This document shows, piece after piece, positions 23,206-37,300 of a stretch of DNA of 64,000 nt (its first letter is position 1; each line of letters starts with the position of its first letter). Below the pieces are notes generated by a model. That model saw nothing but the letters and a program-made list of their open reading frames with translations, searched no databases and had not been told where the DNA came from. Both the position numbers and the translations under genes were made by a program. Origin of the DNA: Mesocentrotus franciscanus (Eukaryota; Echinodermata; Echinoidea; Camarodonta; Strongylocentrotidae). The stretch is taken from positions 14,775,699 through 14,839,698 of the forward strand of contig CP137683.1 of assembly GCA_037976565.1 (NCBI GenBank), in the 5' to 3' direction.

Positions 23206-24357
23206 ATCTCAAACAGTTCTCTTCAGAACTACACTCTTCACTCTTCAAATTTTGTGATGTACTCACTTCCTTCTCGATCTCGATCACGCCTTCCTTCCCT
23301 TCCTTCCCTTCCTTTCCTTTCCTACTTCCATTATACCTCATTTTTGGTGTACAGTCACCGAAAACAAAAACCAAGTATAGTTTCACGTAAGTGTTCGATA
23401 AAGATAAAATATTCCATTATCTTCTTTTTCCTTTCCTTTCTTAACTCCTCTAAATGCACCATAGGCGGATTTTCTTTCGACAAAATTAGAAATCAACAGC
23501 CTTTTCATTAAAGCTACATCATGGTCTTACCGAAAGCCTAGAATCGTGAAAGACATACGATATTCAACTATGCAAATAAAGATCCAATATTCTCAGAAAA
23601 TGTAAAGAGTAATCACAGAATCCTACAATATCGGGAAAAAAACCTGCTGCAATGGAGAGAAGGGTACATCAGAGAGGGCACTAGACTAGATAAACTGCTG
23701 CTAGATAATACTGAGGGTTAGATGAAATGCTGAAAGACTTAATAGAGGGCAGTGTTTTTTTATTTAAATTTGATATACAGTGCAACACTATTTTTGTGTC
23801 TATTTTCTACAAAGTGTTATGGAGGGGGTGATATAGCAATGAGATACGAGAGGGAGGTAATATGTCTTGCTTTGAATCGGACATTCAAACATGCAAGTCA
23901 ACTTTTGATAGTTCATGTGGAATGTAATAGGGTGTGCATGGGGGTAAATTTGTTACAGATTTGACGTAGGGTCTTACATCTCTAAATGGAGATAAAAGGT
24001 ATCCATGTGACCCTCAGTAATAGAATCCCTATTGGGCCTCTCCATGTTCAGATATTCAGTGGACATTCGGGGTATTTTACACTTATTTTGTTAGGCTAAT
24101 TACAAACTGGCTAATTGGATAACTCCTGCCAAATCTAGCTCTTACACCAATATACAAATTGAAATATCAGTACACCATGGCTAAACTTACAAAAGATGAC
24201 AACTTCTGAACCCTTTGTTAATATGACAATATTATTTATATTTCAAAAATGTTTTTTTCAACCAAATATTCATAAGTCCTCAATTTAGTACACATGTAAA
24301 ACCTCTGAGGTATACATCCTGGTCTTAAGAGGTACAAGTGGTATAAACTCCAAAATG

Positions 24358-24610
24358 TTCTCGACTCTTAATCTGAATTCAGTTCCCCCTTCCGCGCGAA
24401 GCGTGGAAGCTTTGACGTTTCATTAAATTATGAGAGAAAGAAGACGATTCGTTGTACCGTTCTCGACTCTTAATCCTTGTCCGAATTCAGTTTCCCCCCC
24501 TCCTGCGCAAAGCGCGGAAGCTTTGACGTTTCATTAAATTATGAGAGAAAGAAGACGATTCGTTGTACCGTTCTCGACTCTTAATCCTTGTCCGAATTCA
24601 GTTTTCCCCG
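24358..24610. repeat. Tandem repeat, about 110 bp, just over two units
   Basis: gttctcgactcttaat begins near 24357, 24461 and 24571; each unit passes through gcggaagctttgacgtttca and agaaagaagacgattcgttg. Confidence 0.88.
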
Positions 24611-25012
24611 TTTCTTTGTCTGCTTCTTTTTCTTCCTACGTCCTCTTACTCTTTTCTCTCTCTCTCCTTTTTTTTTTTTTGGGGGCGACCGCCCCCATCG
24701 CCCCCCCCCTGGCTACGCGCCTGACTCGAACGACTATCAACACTGTAACAAGTTACGATTACTGTTATAAGCTATTGAAATCATTGCATTTGCTTGGCTG
24801 TCAGCAAATCTGGGACAGAAATTTGGCACTTGTTATGAAACATGGCCCTATGCGTGCTGTATAATTAGTTCGTTTTGCCCCAGGTATACAGGTGATTATT
24901 AGCTGAACTGATATCAATAATTGAAACCAAAATGTCATCGTCATCGTGAATAAATAAATACTTTGAACTGAAATTTCAACCTCTGACATAATATTTTATG
25001 ATATAATTACGT

Positions 25013-25285
25013 GCTTTGTTTCATGAACTCAATTTTCATTTTCAAGAACTCGGAACGGCTTATGAATCTTTCTACTAACAATGTTGCAGCTTGTTTTCCT
25101 TGATGTTTCTCATGATCAAGAACATAATATATACTTAGAACTAAAAAGTGACCTCTACAAAGTGGTTTCATGGTAGGCTTTGTTTCATGAACTCAATTTT
25201 CATTTCAATAACTAGGAACGGCGTAAGCGTTTATCTACTGACGACGTTCGTTACAGCTTGTTTTCATTGACGTTTCTCGTCCTTT
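25013..25285. repeat. Direct repeat pair, about 100 bp
   Basis: ctttgtttcatgaactcaat through aacggc to cagcttgttttc occurs at about 25013-25113 and again at 25176-25285 with about 85 percent identity by eye. Confidence 0.7.
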
Positions 25286-26564
25286 ATTTCCTCAACGTTA
25301 AGCCGCTGGCTCCATCTCTCAAAGACTGTGAGTATTATTGACTATACAGAGTTCCATTATGTTACACTGACTGATAAATGTCATCCTATCGTGATGTGTT
25401 AGTACATAGAATGATGTGTTGAAATATGTGGATGTGGTTTTAATCAACACAACAATGCAAAAACTGGTTTAACAATGAAATACTATTTTTAAAAGCTTTA
25501 CTCTAACGTCTGATGGCCTCAGCAAGAATAACGCACACATCTCCTTAATTACGCAAAGAGAAAATCGCTACTTTAGTCCAATCTTTTTGAATAATATTTA
25601 AACTATATGTATTTATATTAGTCTTAATAATCATAAATAAATAAATAAATAAACAACGGAAGTTTAGAGGAAGGTTTATTTTTTGCAAAATATGATTAAC
25701 GTCGTGAACAGTTGGACTGGAATGAATTATTCATTTCGTTTCAATCTTTATGCATCGCATTGTTTTTATGAATTAAATTGATCATGACTTTTCTTCAAAC
25801 GTATTAAGTCGGTAGTTATCTCATTTTATTTTTTTGAATTTCTATTCTAGATTTTTTGATTTGAGTGTTTCTTTTGGATCAAAAACCAAATAAAGTAATG
25901 ACAATTGACAGTTATTAGGGAAATTATAACTCGGTATTGGAAAAAAAAGAATATTGCATTTTCCCTTGCCTTGTCGGGGGAAAAAATTGTTCTGGGGTTG
26001 ACATGGGGGGTGGGCTTGAATTGCCTTGTAACTTTTTAACAGTTTGAATCTGTGATATATCCAGACATTGGTATCTGTGGCAAAGCAGGAGAGCTTACGG
26101 CCATCCATATATTTCAGCATGGAGAGATGGGGGAGTGTCTCCAACAAAAATCAACTGCATTTTACGTTCACATTACAGTTTAAAAATACCAATATGGTCT
26201 CAACGAACCGCCCCCCCCCCCGCAAATTTACTCTTTTATCAATGCGCATGACAAATTCCTTCCTAAATTGTTCAGTCAGACTTGGAAAAGGCCCCATATC
26301 AAACATTAAATATCCCTAAAAAAATCAAATGTAAAATGTATTGTGTCTTGCTGTAAGTAATTGTATCTAACCTTGCATTGTTTTTTCTGTAACATAAAAC
26401 TGTAATTTAAGATTCATTGTAAAAAAAAGTGCGATTGATTGAAGGAGATAGCATTATTTTTCGGGAGATACAATTGATCGTAATTAACTATGTTACAGTG
26501 CCCTAGAGTGATTATGGCAGGAGTCTAATTTCTCACAAATTGATATGAATATTCATGAGGAGTT

Positions 26565-27462
26565 TTTGTTAGTATGATATCGGGAGTTTTGCGGTCAGAC
26601 TGGCATATATTTCTGGAGTCCATATCCGAGGAGTAAAATTTTCTTCGGATATTCGGCATTCGCTTCACAATGTGACCGCACATAATTATATTCAGCGTAA
26701 ATATAAATAACTTTTGAATTATAACATACATACAAAATCATAGGTTTGATGAAAATATTTGTGAACAAACCACAAGTCTGGATCGCCTTGATTGCTATAA
26801 ACAGCGATTTTAACTATGTTATTGTCATGAAATGTAATAAAATTATAATAATTATAGTACTCCACACATTAAGAATAGTGTTCGTGGTAGTTTTATCTTG
26901 TTCTTTTTAATTTAAGGAAAAAAATGGAGAATGGTTTATGTCTGGTTGTATAATACTTTTCCTTGTACATATCTTGTTAACCGGTGTTTCGTTTTCTTTT
27001 CGATTTCATTTGTTGTCATGTTATAATCTTTTAAAGGTAGGCTATTTGATGTCTACAGAACCATTCATGAAGTTTCATGAAAATGTTACGTAATAGACCT
27101 TTAAAATGTTTCATTCACCGATTAATGTTTGTATACATATAATCTTTTGACTAGGAGACGATGAAACTTGATGCTTGTGTTGTGAAAATGATATCAATGT
27201 TAAATATTTAAACCGTTGTTGAATAAATAGTGTTTTTAGCTTCGTTTTGTATATTCAATTATCTGTACGTGTAAATATGTAAATACCTGTTTGGAGTTTT
27301 TGTTAGTATGATATCAGGAGTTTTGTGGTCAGACTGGCAGGAATTCCTGGAGTCAACATTCCAGGAGTCAAAGATCTTGGAATATTCGCTAAACAGTGTG
27401 ACCCCACCTATATTCAGCATAAAAACTTTGGAATAATTACATACATACAAAATCACAAGATT
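26565..27462. repeat. Dispersed direct repeat pair, about 170 bp
   Basis: The stretch from ttttgttagtatgatatc to acatacatacaaaatca is at 26565-26743 and 27297-27455. Both contain a diverged 'ggtcagactggca...ggagtc' block. Nature unknown. Confidence 0.65.
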
Positions 27463-28196
27463 GATGAAAGTATTGGCGAATATCCTGTGTTAATTTAATT
27501 TTAGTATTAGTAAATTATATCGCAAATACTTTCGAAAATCAACGGAAAGCAATTTCATTAACTTTTTCCATCACTTTAAAAAAAAAAATTGAACATTACC
27601 ACGATGTGTAACATAATCCGAAAATGATTTATATGGGATATAGGGCATTGAAACTGCCTCTGAGTTGATTAAAATAATTACCAACTACTCTGGCGATGGG
27701 ACAAACTAATAATCGCAGAGGTATTGCGAGCTGCTTCGATTTCTGCTTGCGCGTTGTCGCATTTATATGTTTGCGCTTCGCATTGACCTTTACGTCACAA
27801 TATTTTTATTTAAATTCTTGGTTTACAAAAAAGGCAGATTAATTTACAAATCCCCGTTCCATGATCAAAAAGTGTATGAAATAAAGGATGTGTTATTGTA
27901 TGTCATAATATGTTCAGCCCGAACTATACAACTATCTGCTGTATACAGTGTAAAACGACGCCTGTAAAATAAATAATACATAGGTTAGTGAAACGCTCAT
28001 GTGTTATCATTGTATGTATGAATTTTAATGTAGATATAAAAATGAAAATATTATAGGTTGGAGTCAAATCGCTTGTACGTAAAGTATGAATTACATCTCG
28101 ACTGTATGTTTGTTTATTCCAAGATTAATTAACCGCTTTATGTATGATACCATTTTCATTAATTGCACCACTTGTATGTTGTGTTTTTAATTGCAG

Positions 28197-28315
28197 CATG
28201 GGGCTAAGATGAAGTCTCTGTCTGAGAAAATCCGTGGGGTTGAAGGCAAGAAGAGACATCTTGAAGATAACCTGGACATGCTGAACGAGGAGGTCGCGCA
28301 AGCTCATGGCAGCAG
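28197..28315 (+). CDS. KIF5: Kinesin stalk exon upstream of copy B
   Basis: Acceptor ttaattgcag. Encodes [20 protein letters not shown] and then [25 protein letters not shown] is a conserved kinesin-1 stalk motif. The obvious donor gcag|gtcgtc (28315) leaves two bases, but the next exon needs one. A GC donor at 28308 (catg|gcagca) would restore phase. Confidence 0.85.
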
Positions 28316-31300
28316 GTCGTCATCACAATGGCAGTTACAATGGCACTGATAGTGACTGATAATGACATTGAGTGATTTCAAGTACGGTGTTCGGTGTTGG
28401 TGTTGGTGTTGAGAGCGTAGAAAGGCTGCTAAACCGAGCTCCAACACCGACAGTCAGTTTAGAAGGACGATACCGATCACGTTATCGACAGCTCAACACC
28501 AGCTTCAACGCCGAGTGACGTCAATCTACAGGCGAAAAGTCTTGCGATAAAAGCATAATCCTTTCAGAAATTCCAATAAATTACATCATATCGAATATCA
28601 AATGTAAAGTCATATTAAAAAATTAATAGAGAAAATATAATTTCTCTTGAAAAACGTGTATGGCTCCCATGATTTACAGTTGTTTTGACGGGAAAATGGA
28701 TTTTACCTTGGCTTGATCGTGAGATTCTTGAAAGATGCACGCATAGTTACCTGCGGTATACTGCAACACCAACACCAAACTTGAAATCATGAATTTCCCA
28801 ATCCCTAGGGGCTGGTGTTGGTGAATGGGAAAATTACACGTAAATCGTCAACAACAACCGCGATACACGGTTCAGCAGACGACATTCAACACCAGCCTTC
28901 AACACAGACTACCGGAAATGCGTCATATTTTCCGAGGTCAACCTCAACACCAGCATGATTTCAAGTTCGGTGTTGTAGCTGGTGTTGGTGTTCTCACAAC
29001 ACCAACACCAGCTTTCAACACCGAACTTGAAATCACTCAATGACAAAAACAGAAAGATACGGACATTGGCATTGTAATTTATAAAGATTGAACAATACCG
29101 ACAGTGACATTTACATTGTCAATGACAAAGATAGACAGATACAGACAATGATATTGACACTGTCAATGACAAAAGATTAAAGGATACTAACAATGACATT
29201 GACAGTGATAATATCATCTATTGCTTTGATGATGAGAACATTAGTGACTTTGACAACATTGACAATGACAATTGAAACTGACTCTGCCCACAACATTGAC
29301 AGCAACGTTGACAATGACAAAACAGTTTCATTGTCAATGGTAGCGACTGACAATGACATTGACAATAAAGAGGGCAGTGATTTTGACATTGGCAATGAAA
29401 GTGACAATGCCAGTATTAATGAAAATGATAGTGACTGACACTGATTGATCAAGACAGTTTCAGTGGCATTGACAATGAGAATGATTGATACTTTGACCTT
29501 GCTGACAATGAATTTGACACTGACTGTGAAAGTAGTATAGTTATGGCATGAAGACTCATGAATCACATGATGACAAATAGAAGGAAATGTGGCAATACTG
29601 GTAATATGGACAGTGACATTGTGCAATGACATTAATTCCTTACGTAGTAGGGGTTACTGTGGAACGCTTGTACATACATTGGAACATTGTTTCTATATTC
29701 AAGGCTACAACTAAATGACATTGCTTGGCTTCTTGTGCGTATTAGGAGAAGAAGAACATTTGCTTCTCATTTTTTTCATTTATTTATCTCTTTGTTTGTA
29801 CGAGGTATCAGCAAGAGGTTGACAGAATCAGAGAGGCTGTCAGACAGAGAAACTTTGCTAAGTGCCCAGATTGGTAAGTGCACAGAAATGAGAGCTATTG
29901 AATAATAATAGGTCCATTTATATAGCGCAGCTACTCTATGAATATACTATACTGCGCTTGATACAAAGAATCATATTACCCCGGCTGTAGTGATGTCAAC
30001 GTTTTTTTTTTGTGTGTGTATAAATTTAATAATAATAATAATCTGGATTTATAAAGCGCTTAATACGAAATTCGGTCTCTAAGCGCTTCACATATATTGT
30101 TACCCCGGTAATCGAATTCATTCAGGCACAATGTGCACCATCTCCACTCCCTGGGGAGTATTTATACCATATGGTCATCTTGAGGGAATATGGCATGGGT
30201 TACTGTGGAACACTTGTACATGTATTGCAACATTGTTTCTATATTTAAGATCCAAAATTGTAATCTTGAAAAGTTTCTTGAGGTTGTTTCGAGGGGGCTA
30301 TATGATGATGACATTGACAAGGATTCTCCCCGGTGCCTGATCTCCTTGGTGCTTGCCATGCATGGGGGACTTCAGAAGGGGAACAGGGGGTACTTTCCCT
30401 CAGATATTAACATGCAAGTATTCTTCGATCCATTCAAAACATCCTCCCATGGATTATGCCTAGATTACATTTGGCCTCCGATTAGTCTACGGAGCCCGTA
30501 TCCTGCCCGTATCCCCTTTTCCGTGCGGCCTCCGTGCGGAGGCAGGAGGCGGCCGTAAGATTTTCGTACGGATTCACGGGCTCCGCGCCCTCTACAATTT
30601 TGTTTCGTGAGAAGTTATACAAATTTGCAAAAAAATCGTAAGCCCGTAGCCCGTAGACATGTCGTAGGTGGCATTGCACAATCCCCGCACGGGCATCTCG
30701 CGGAGGCCTTATGCTGATCGTGCAGAAAACGCACGTTTTTGGGGTGAACAAGGGTGCAAAAAATGATCAGAACGGCACAGCGGCTGCTAGGTCACCGTGC
30801 CTTCTCCGCGCAACCTTTGCAAGAAAGCTGCACGGGTTCCGTACGATTTCCGTGCGGAGACTGCACGGCTACTGCACGATTTCCGTACAGCTCCAAGCAG
30901 CCTATATCTACGGATTTGCCCCGGCCTGTCACCGAGGGCCAAAACAAGAAATGGCACGATGCTCGTAGATAATGTAAACACAAACATCGTAGCCCGTAGC
31001 CAGTGCACCTACGATGCCCTCAAGATCGCACGAAAAATCATAGACCAATTTATCGTACGACGCCCGGGGCAAATGTAATCTAGGCATTACCTACAGGTCC
31101 CCTATTTTCGCCGGTAGAGGATAGTTCCTGGGTCACAGTATTACCTTCCAATTTGACGTCATAGAAATGAATATGTATAAGCAAGCGCAGGCCGTGAATG
31201 TAGTCTTTGTTCAAGTTGCTTCTGCTGCCGGGTCAGTAACAAACATTCGTAGTCGGGGGGGGGGGGCTGCCCTATTTCTGTGGGGGCTGCCCTATTTCTG

Positions 31301-34300
31301 TCATTGTTTATTGTCTTTACTATTCAGGTTCTAAAAGGATCCAGTTGATTTTCATATGCTTTCGTGTGACATGCCAAAATGAAAACGTATTCATATTTAG
31401 ACCAGAAATATGTGTTGGTTTAATTCTGGGAGGGGGGCTGACATAACAAGAAATACAATAAATAGAAATCAGTATATAATCAGGCTTCGGAATTGATTAA
31501 AGCCATGTTTGACCATATGTGCCTGAAAAAGATCGTTCGAAAGATCGTTCGAAACCAATTTAAACGTTAGTATAAGACATTTCTTTTGGGTAAATTGCAG
31601 TAATCATTTGAATTCAAGACATATTTTATTTGTTTGTTTGTATTTTTGTTTGTTGTCTTGATTTGTGTATTGTATAATGTTTAGTAGCGAATATATTTCA
31701 TATTTTTATTATAAAAAGGGTCAACCTTTATATAAGGATTATGTTTCCTTTCAGGTTGCAACCTATTCAGTTTATTTTATGTCCTTGTCTAATATGTTCT
31801 TAATGTGTGTTTTATGTTATATATCTGATTGTTATATGAAATGTCTTTTTAACTGAATGAAATAAAATTGAATTGAATTGAATTCGATGCGCTACAGTGC
31901 CATTTGGTAATTAGGCATTAATCCTCATGACCAAGTCCTCGGAGAGGACTTAAAGCCGTCGGTCCCCTGGTTGCCGGTTGCTAACTTACAAGCATACGAA
32001 TGCCTTATAAGCACTCGGGTAAAACAAACTAACAAACCAACCAACCAACCTTTTTTTTCTCTGTATCTTCCTCCATCAGGGGCGGCGGAGCGTCTAGCTT
32101 TCAAAGTGTGTGTGTGGGGGGGGGGCGAGGCACACACAGAAAAAGGGAAATCTCAAAGCGAATATATACAAGTTTAGACATTGGTAGGCCCTTATATTCC
32201 CATTGTGATTAGATAATCAGGAATAATTTCATTGTTTGTTTCTCTCTTTACATGGTCCAATATACTGCTTAAGCATCATACTTTGCAGTTGGGTGTGATG
32301 GTCTGAATAATTATTTGCGAGCGAGCGAGCGAGCGAAGCGAAATTTTTAGATTTGTGAGGCCGCGAAAAATGACATCTTATAAAGAGGAAAAAACAATCC
32401 TTACCATTTTATGGTGAAGGGAAAAGGGGACACATATCCAAAGTTAAAAGGACACTTATTAGAAAAGAAAAGGAGCACGTGTCTAAGTAAAAAAAACGGA
32501 ATTATCGGAGGTGAAAATGGGACATTACTCGCACCTGATAAGGGACACTCACCAGAGATGAAAAAGGCACTTATGAGAACGGAAAAGGGGCACTTATTAC
32601 AAAAGAAAGGGGGTAATTATCAGAAGGAAAATGGAACTAATTAGAAATGATAGGGGCGCGTGTCAAAATAAAAGGGGCACTTATAGTAGATAAAAAGGGG
32701 GTTCCTCTCAAATGGTTATAAGGGCACTCACTGGAGATGAAAAGAGGCACCTAAAACCGTCAAAATAAACGGAACACCTTTCCGATTTGAAAACAGGCAA
32801 ATATAAGAGGTGAAGGGGCACTTAACAGAGGTGGTAATAGGCATTTCTTGTACCTGAAAAGGTAAATTCACCTGAGATGAATAGGGGCACTTGTGAGAAT
32901 GGAAAGGGGCACAAATAAGATTTAATAGAGGCATTTATCAGACGTGTGAGAAGGGGCATTTAAGAGAAAGGGATGTGGCTCTTATAAAAATGAAAAGGGG
33001 CATTTATCAGAAGGAAAAAGGGTACTTATTAGAAAGACAAGGGGCACGTGTCAAAATAAAAGAGGGCACTTATGAGAGGTGAGAAGGGGCACTCATCAAA
33101 GATGAAAAGGTTCACTTATCAGAAGGGAAAGGGCACTGAGCCCCATGCCCCCTTCTTTCTCTTTCTCTGTGTGTTTGTCTCTCTCTCTCTCTGTCTTCCC
33201 CTCTCTTCCTTCTCTCACACCCTCTCTCCGTTCCTCTCCCCCTTCTCTATCTCCCTCCTTCAGCTCCCTAAAATATCGCTGAACTTCAAACAATCACGTT
33301 TCAAAGATAGGTCTTTATTGTATAAATATACTGCAGATGCATTATGTTAAGACAATGCAGTAACATTAAGACAATTTTCTAAGATCCTTTTTGTTTTCAT
33401 TGCAGAAAGTCATGACATAAAACGCAAAAGCAAATATTTAAAACAATTTTTACATTAATATATACCATTACCCATTGAAACTGTGGCCTCGATCTCACTG
33501 TGAATTTTTGGTTATCGGAACTTCACAACAGATTAAAAAAAATCGGTGTATATAGTTGGATCCTCCAATGTGAAACCCTCTGTTACAGCAAGGAATTTAG
33601 GAGTATACTTTGATACTAATTTGAACATGGAAACACATGTTAGAAATATATGCAAATCAACATAATTGTATTATCTTTTATACAATCTCAGACGTATCCG
33701 CAAATATTTTGATCAAGAAAGTATCAAATTGGTTGTACATGCTCTCATCACAAGTAAGCTTGATTATTGTATTGGTTGCTGTTTGGAATGCCTGATTCTC
33801 TGATAGCTAGGTTACAAAGAGTCCAGAATGCAAAAGCTGCGCTATATAAATTTATTATTATTATATTATTATTATAATCCGTATAGTTATACTGGTATTT
33901 TAAAGTAATACGTTGTCAATCCAGCCGTCTTGGTTGCAATAAATGAATAAATAAATAAATAAATGAATATTTTTTTTTATCATGATACAATGCCTAAAAC
34001 GAAGTGAGTATAAAACAAAATTTTGTTAAGAGAATTTACTGAAAAGGGAAATGACGTGATATATATTACTGATGACATTCAAGAATCTTCACACAAAAGA
34101 ACAACACTTATGCCTCAAAAGGCATTCTAAACAATACAGTATAGTATAGTATAGCATATTAGTAGTGGTTATTTTACCTGACTGCTAAGAAAGCATGAAT
34201 GCTTGTTAGTAAGCAACCAGAGGACCGACGGATTAAGGTCCTCTCCGAGGACCTGGTAATGAGGATTAATGCCTTACCAAAGGGCACTAGCGCATCGACT

Positions 34301-37300
34301 TGGTTTCAATTAATTCAAAATAATGACCTGAGAACTTCGCAGTGAAGCACAGTAATAATACGGGCCCACAATAAGTTGAACATGACAGGATTACGAACAA
34401 ATATTCAATGTATATTAACTAGTTTAAACACATATTTTAAGTAAGGGTAACACTGTCATTTGATGATCTGGAATTTGGATAATGAATGGCAAAATTAACG
34501 CTTTCTTAAAATTAGAAAACGTCAATGAAATTTCATGCGTTAGTAATTAGTAATTAGTCAAGAGAACTTACAAGCCCCCGATCTACACCTTGTTGGCGGG
34601 AAAATCGCAACTGATCTCCCTACCTTTCTTCTTTCTCTTTTTTTTGCTTTCCTTCTCTCTCCTCTTTCCTTTTCCTTCCCTTCTTTCTCTCTCTTTTATG
34701 TTTGCTGGGGAGGGGCAGTAGCGTACCTACGGGGCAGGGCAGGGGCAGTCTGCCCCCCCTGACGACTGACAAGCAAGCAAAAAAAAAAGGAAAGGAAAGG
34801 ACAAGGGAAAAGGGAAGAAAGAAGGGCAAAAAACACGAGTTAGAAGTGGACCCAGGTCACTCACTTATCCGTGTATAGGCCAAGGCCCCGCGGTTAAGCT
34901 AGCCATGCTCCGAGATTTGGGTCGTTTTCAGGTCAGAACTAGCCCTATAAGATTAAAACAAAATGCCGATGATCGCTCTACACAAGGGCGTACAAGTTAC
35001 AACGTTGAAAAGTATGTCAGAACTCAGTTAGCTCCAGGTCCATCTGTCAAATCATCATGCCGTTACACCGGGGGGGAGCCGCCCCCCTCTTTTTGAAAAA
35101 GTATGTTAAAGAAAAATAGAAAGAAATCAACCAAGGGCAAGGCCCCGGCAAAAACTTTCGTGCAAAATGCGACACCACATTAACGCGAAAAAATAGCAAA
35201 TGCGAGAAGTAAAAACACGGAGGCATCGTCAAGCATGTCGGCAAAGCTTCCGAGTTCGGCAGTTTGCGGATTCATAAAATTAGTCCTTAAAAGCCTAATT
35301 CGTTCAGAAAATTACAAACTTTTATCATCAGAATCTGGGTAAAAACACTCCATTCAGTTGTACAGGTGCATAAAAGACGAACTGTCAGTCAAAATTTTCT
35401 TTTTCAATCTGCGCATAATTATATGCAAATTATACCGAACAAAATCAGTCTCATGCATATCGTTTTAGTGTCACAGATGAGTCGTTATTGTTACACTATA
35501 GCCTATGGACAGATTGGATAGATGTGTAAATCATTAAAATTATAATCAGTGTACGATGCGAAAACGATTCATCTCCAGCTTCCGGAAATAATAATAATAT
35601 TCCACTTTTGTATGGCGCTTAATACATCTACGATGTCTCTAAGCGCTTTACAGATAATATACTAACCTGGGAATTTTTGTTGTGTCCTGCGGGACGCATT
35701 TACTCACCGCTTTTGCATAATTTGTGCGTGAGATTTTTTTTTCTATTAAGAGCCCCTTTAAAAAAATCTCCGATGAGTGCCCTTATTCATATTTGAGAGG
35801 TGCCCCCTTTAACTTTGTAATAAGTGCCCCTTTTCATCTCTGAAAGTTGCCCCTTTTATTTTGACACACGCCCCTTGATGTAATCAAATTGATTAATGTA
35901 CTATTACCAGTCTTTTTGTTGTAAAAGATTATATCATGTTTTGTGTGGTTTTGAATAAAATGAACTTGAACTTATCCTTTCTAATTAGTATCATTTTCCT
36001 TCTGATAATTGCACTTTTTCCGTTATCATAAGTGCGCCTTATTAAGTGTGAGGAGTGCCCCATTTTCACCTCTGGTAATTCCCCTTTTTACTTTGACATG
36101 TGCTCTTTTTCTTTTCTAGTAAGTGTCCTTTTCCCTTTGGATATGTGCCCCCTTTTCCTTTCCCCATAAAAAGTGCTCCTAATTCAAAGCGATTAAGAGC
36201 AATTTTTTTTCTTTAATTTCACCCAAGTCTGGCTCGCTACGCTCGCTACGCTCGCTCGTATTTAAAATTGATATAATTATATTTCTTATTAAAGATCTTT
36301 TCAGTTTTTCATGATTAGATTTTGCTTAATCCCCATCAGGATTGTTTTTTTCCTCTTTATAAGATGTTATTTTTTGCACTGCGACCTCACAGATCTCTGA
36401 TAGTTCGCTCGCAAATAACCATCACAACCAACTGCTAAGTACATGTATGATTTCCTAAACAGTATCTTGGACCATGTAAAGAGAGAAACAAACATTGAAA
36501 TCATCCCTGATAATGTACTCACAATGTAGGGGTAAATACCAATGTCTAAAAAGTTGTATATTTTCGCTTTGAGGTTTCCCTTTATAGGTGCCCCCTTGTC
36601 CAGGAAAGCGCCCTTTATTGTTGGTGCTCCTCCCCCCCCCCACTATGAATGACGCTCCGCCGCCCCTGGCCTGCTAAAACCTCTGAATTTCCGGCACTCC
36701 GCTCTACCTGATCGTAAATACTTTAGCCCCCAAGAGTGATTGCTGTCTGCCCATCCCAACTGCTGTCCTAATCTTGTACTGACTGGTTTTGACAATCAAG
36801 TGATACCTGAGATACTAGGAAACTATACGCCAAATCGCACGAATTGAGTTTGAAAATTCGATTTTCTTCAGCTTCTCAGGGGCACATCCGCTAAATATTT
36901 TCTTACGAATCGCCCCCCTCGCCGCCGGCTGGATCAGCCTCTGTATGTACCCTCCTAGTGCGTGATTTCTCCTATATCTAATGATATATCATTTTACTGT
37001 TACATTTTTTTCTCACTTTACTACATTTATTTTTATTGAGTGAATAGATGCATATTCTGAATATTCATTAGTTTTAATTGTGCATGTGGAAATGAAACAA
37101 ATGCAAATCAATACAATTCAATTCAATGTCAAATACACTTTTTTACATCTCCAAATATGCAGAATTGGGAACATAATTATGTCAATAGCTTCTTCAAAGA
37201 GGAATAATAGAAGTACGTTAACAGAAACATTGTCATTACCAGTTATAAGTTAACCACTGATTTTGTCAAAATTCAATACATTTAACTTTTTAATGATAAT

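Larger units (their letters stand above)
18704..28196. other. Unrecognised AT-rich DNA between the duplicated units
   Basis: No kinesin motor or stalk exon and no other conserved protein was found on either strand. Short open frames are not supported by similarity or splice context. Contents I can name are a possible pogo/Tigger-like remnant, a CT-rich tract, small tandem duplications and a fold-back element, listed separately. Confidence 0.6.
32077..36668. mobile_element. 4.6-kb non-autonomous element with long inverted ends (hAT-like termini)
   Basis: The ends CAGGGGCGGCGGAGCGTC and GACGCTCCGCCGCCCCTG are exact complements. The arms continue: a GAGCGAGCGAGCG block and catcttataaagaggaaaaa at 32320-32400 reappear inverted at 36230-36420. 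GGGGCACTTAT-type repeats follow on the left and their complement on the right. Nothing inside encodes a transposase; the middle holds a LINE fragment and low-complexity DNA. A clear 8-bp target duplication is not seen. Confidence 0.78.

Noticed and set aside
29177..29632. 151-codon minus-strand open frame
   Set aside because: Caused by the GACAATGACATT minisatellite.
30190..30968. Several overlapping open frames around 30.2-31.0 kb
   Set aside because: They lie in or next to the GC-rich inverted-repeat element at 30456-31087 on both strands; no motif or exon structure found.
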